Of a stretch of DNA of 14,374 bases, positions 14,234 through 14,374 are shown piece after piece; position 1 is the first letter of the stretch; every line of letters starts with the position of its first letter. The notes under the pieces were generated by a model. The model made no database searches. It was not told the origin of the DNA and saw only the letters and a list, made by a program, of their open reading frames with translations. The position numbers and the translations under genes were made by a program. The stretch is from the NCBI GenBank assembly GCA_024278215.1, contig JAJRTR010000008.1:1-14374 (forward strand), given 5' to 3'. The DNA comes from a bacterium. GTDB taxonomy: Bacteria; UBP15; UBA6099; JAJRTR01.

Positions 14234-14374
14234 TGAGCCAATTGCAAAATTATGTTCGTAGCGAGATCGAGCGAAATTGTTCGGAGCAAGGCGGAGGTGT
14301 AAAATCCTCGCAGGCGTACTTGTAGAGTACGTCGAGGACGATTTTGTGCCGACAACGCAGCTATGGACAATAGC
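14234..14374. repeat. Palindromic intergenic repeat element, truncated by the window edge
   Basis: A strong imperfect hairpin occupies 14301-14345. AAAATC (14301-14306) pairs with GATTTT (14340-14345), CTCG (14307-14310) with CGAG (14333-14336) and CGTACT (14315-14320) with AGTACG (14326-14331), around a TGTAG loop. Outside it, TTGTTCGG (14278-14285) can pair with CCGACAA (14349-14355). The central phrase 'GGCGTACTT..AGTACGTCGAG' is one I recall from multi-copy non-coding repeats in bacterial genomes. The left boundary is probably near TGAGCCAATTGCA (14234 on), and the matching right end would lie beyond the window. A minus-strand ORF through it (14185-14370) is judged spurious. Confidence 0.55.

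Noticed and set aside
14185-14370. Minus-strand ORF of 61 codons at the right end
   Set aside because: It reads straight through the palindromic repeat, so it is most likely a chance frame of a non-coding element.

Overview
The window is a piece of a bacterial chromosome with ordinary codon use and moderately high G+C in its genes. It holds four convincing protein genes. Three of them encode signal peptides ending in A-x-A or L-A-A-type sites and no surface-anchor motif is visible, which suggests a Gram-negative-type envelope. The style (a very large secreted modular protein, GW-type N-terminal repeats, 'DDG..GDA.AGDG' sandwich domains, a toroid protein of the FWTENH type, and a short palindromic intergenic repeat) recalls uncultured Desulfobacterota, PVC or candidate-phylum genomes. 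No phylogenetic marker present would settle the taxon.

Layout. (1) On the minus strand, 55-2118, a secreted protein of about 687 residues looks like an alpha/alpha-toroid plus beta-sandwich protein of the polysaccharide-lyase or heparinase type, of unknown activity. (2) Upstream of it on the same strand, 2298-3290, is moaA (GTP 3',8-cyclase), the first enzyme of molybdenum cofactor synthesis; no other cofactor gene is present. (3) After an AT-rich divergent spacer (3291-3556), the plus strand is filled by one intact 8.8-kb gene (3557-12382) encoding a 2941-residue secreted protein. (4) Convergent to it, 12467-13993 on the minus strand encodes a secreted protein with a regulatory beta-sandwich, an NTF2/SnoaL-like domain and a CBM9/DOMON-like domain. 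(5) The last 380 bases hold a promoter with a palindromic operator-like site and a palindromic intergenic repeat that runs to the window edge.

The giant protein is the main item of interest. In order it has a signal peptide, two GW repeats, a beta-sandwich, an I9-like propeptide, a subtilisin-family protease domain with a complete catalytic set (D438, H473, N570, S632), PKD- and Big-like sandwiches, a PQQ-like beta-propeller, eleven or twelve repeated beta-sandwich modules of three types (A, B, C), an FN3-like domain and a six-bladed NHL propeller. The modules are arranged as two large blocks, A-B-C-C-B and A-B-C-C-C-B. Cysteine patterns pair the C modules of the two blocks, so the array appears to have grown by duplication of a whole 1.6-kb unit followed by gain or loss of one C module. 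Modules B and C carry regularly placed cysteines suggesting a disulfide-stapled stalk.

Nothing in the window links the four genes into one pathway. moaA and the toroid gene could be cotranscribed, but a 179-base gap with its own leader hairpin separates them. The likely common theme of the other three is extracellular protein or polysaccharide processing and binding.
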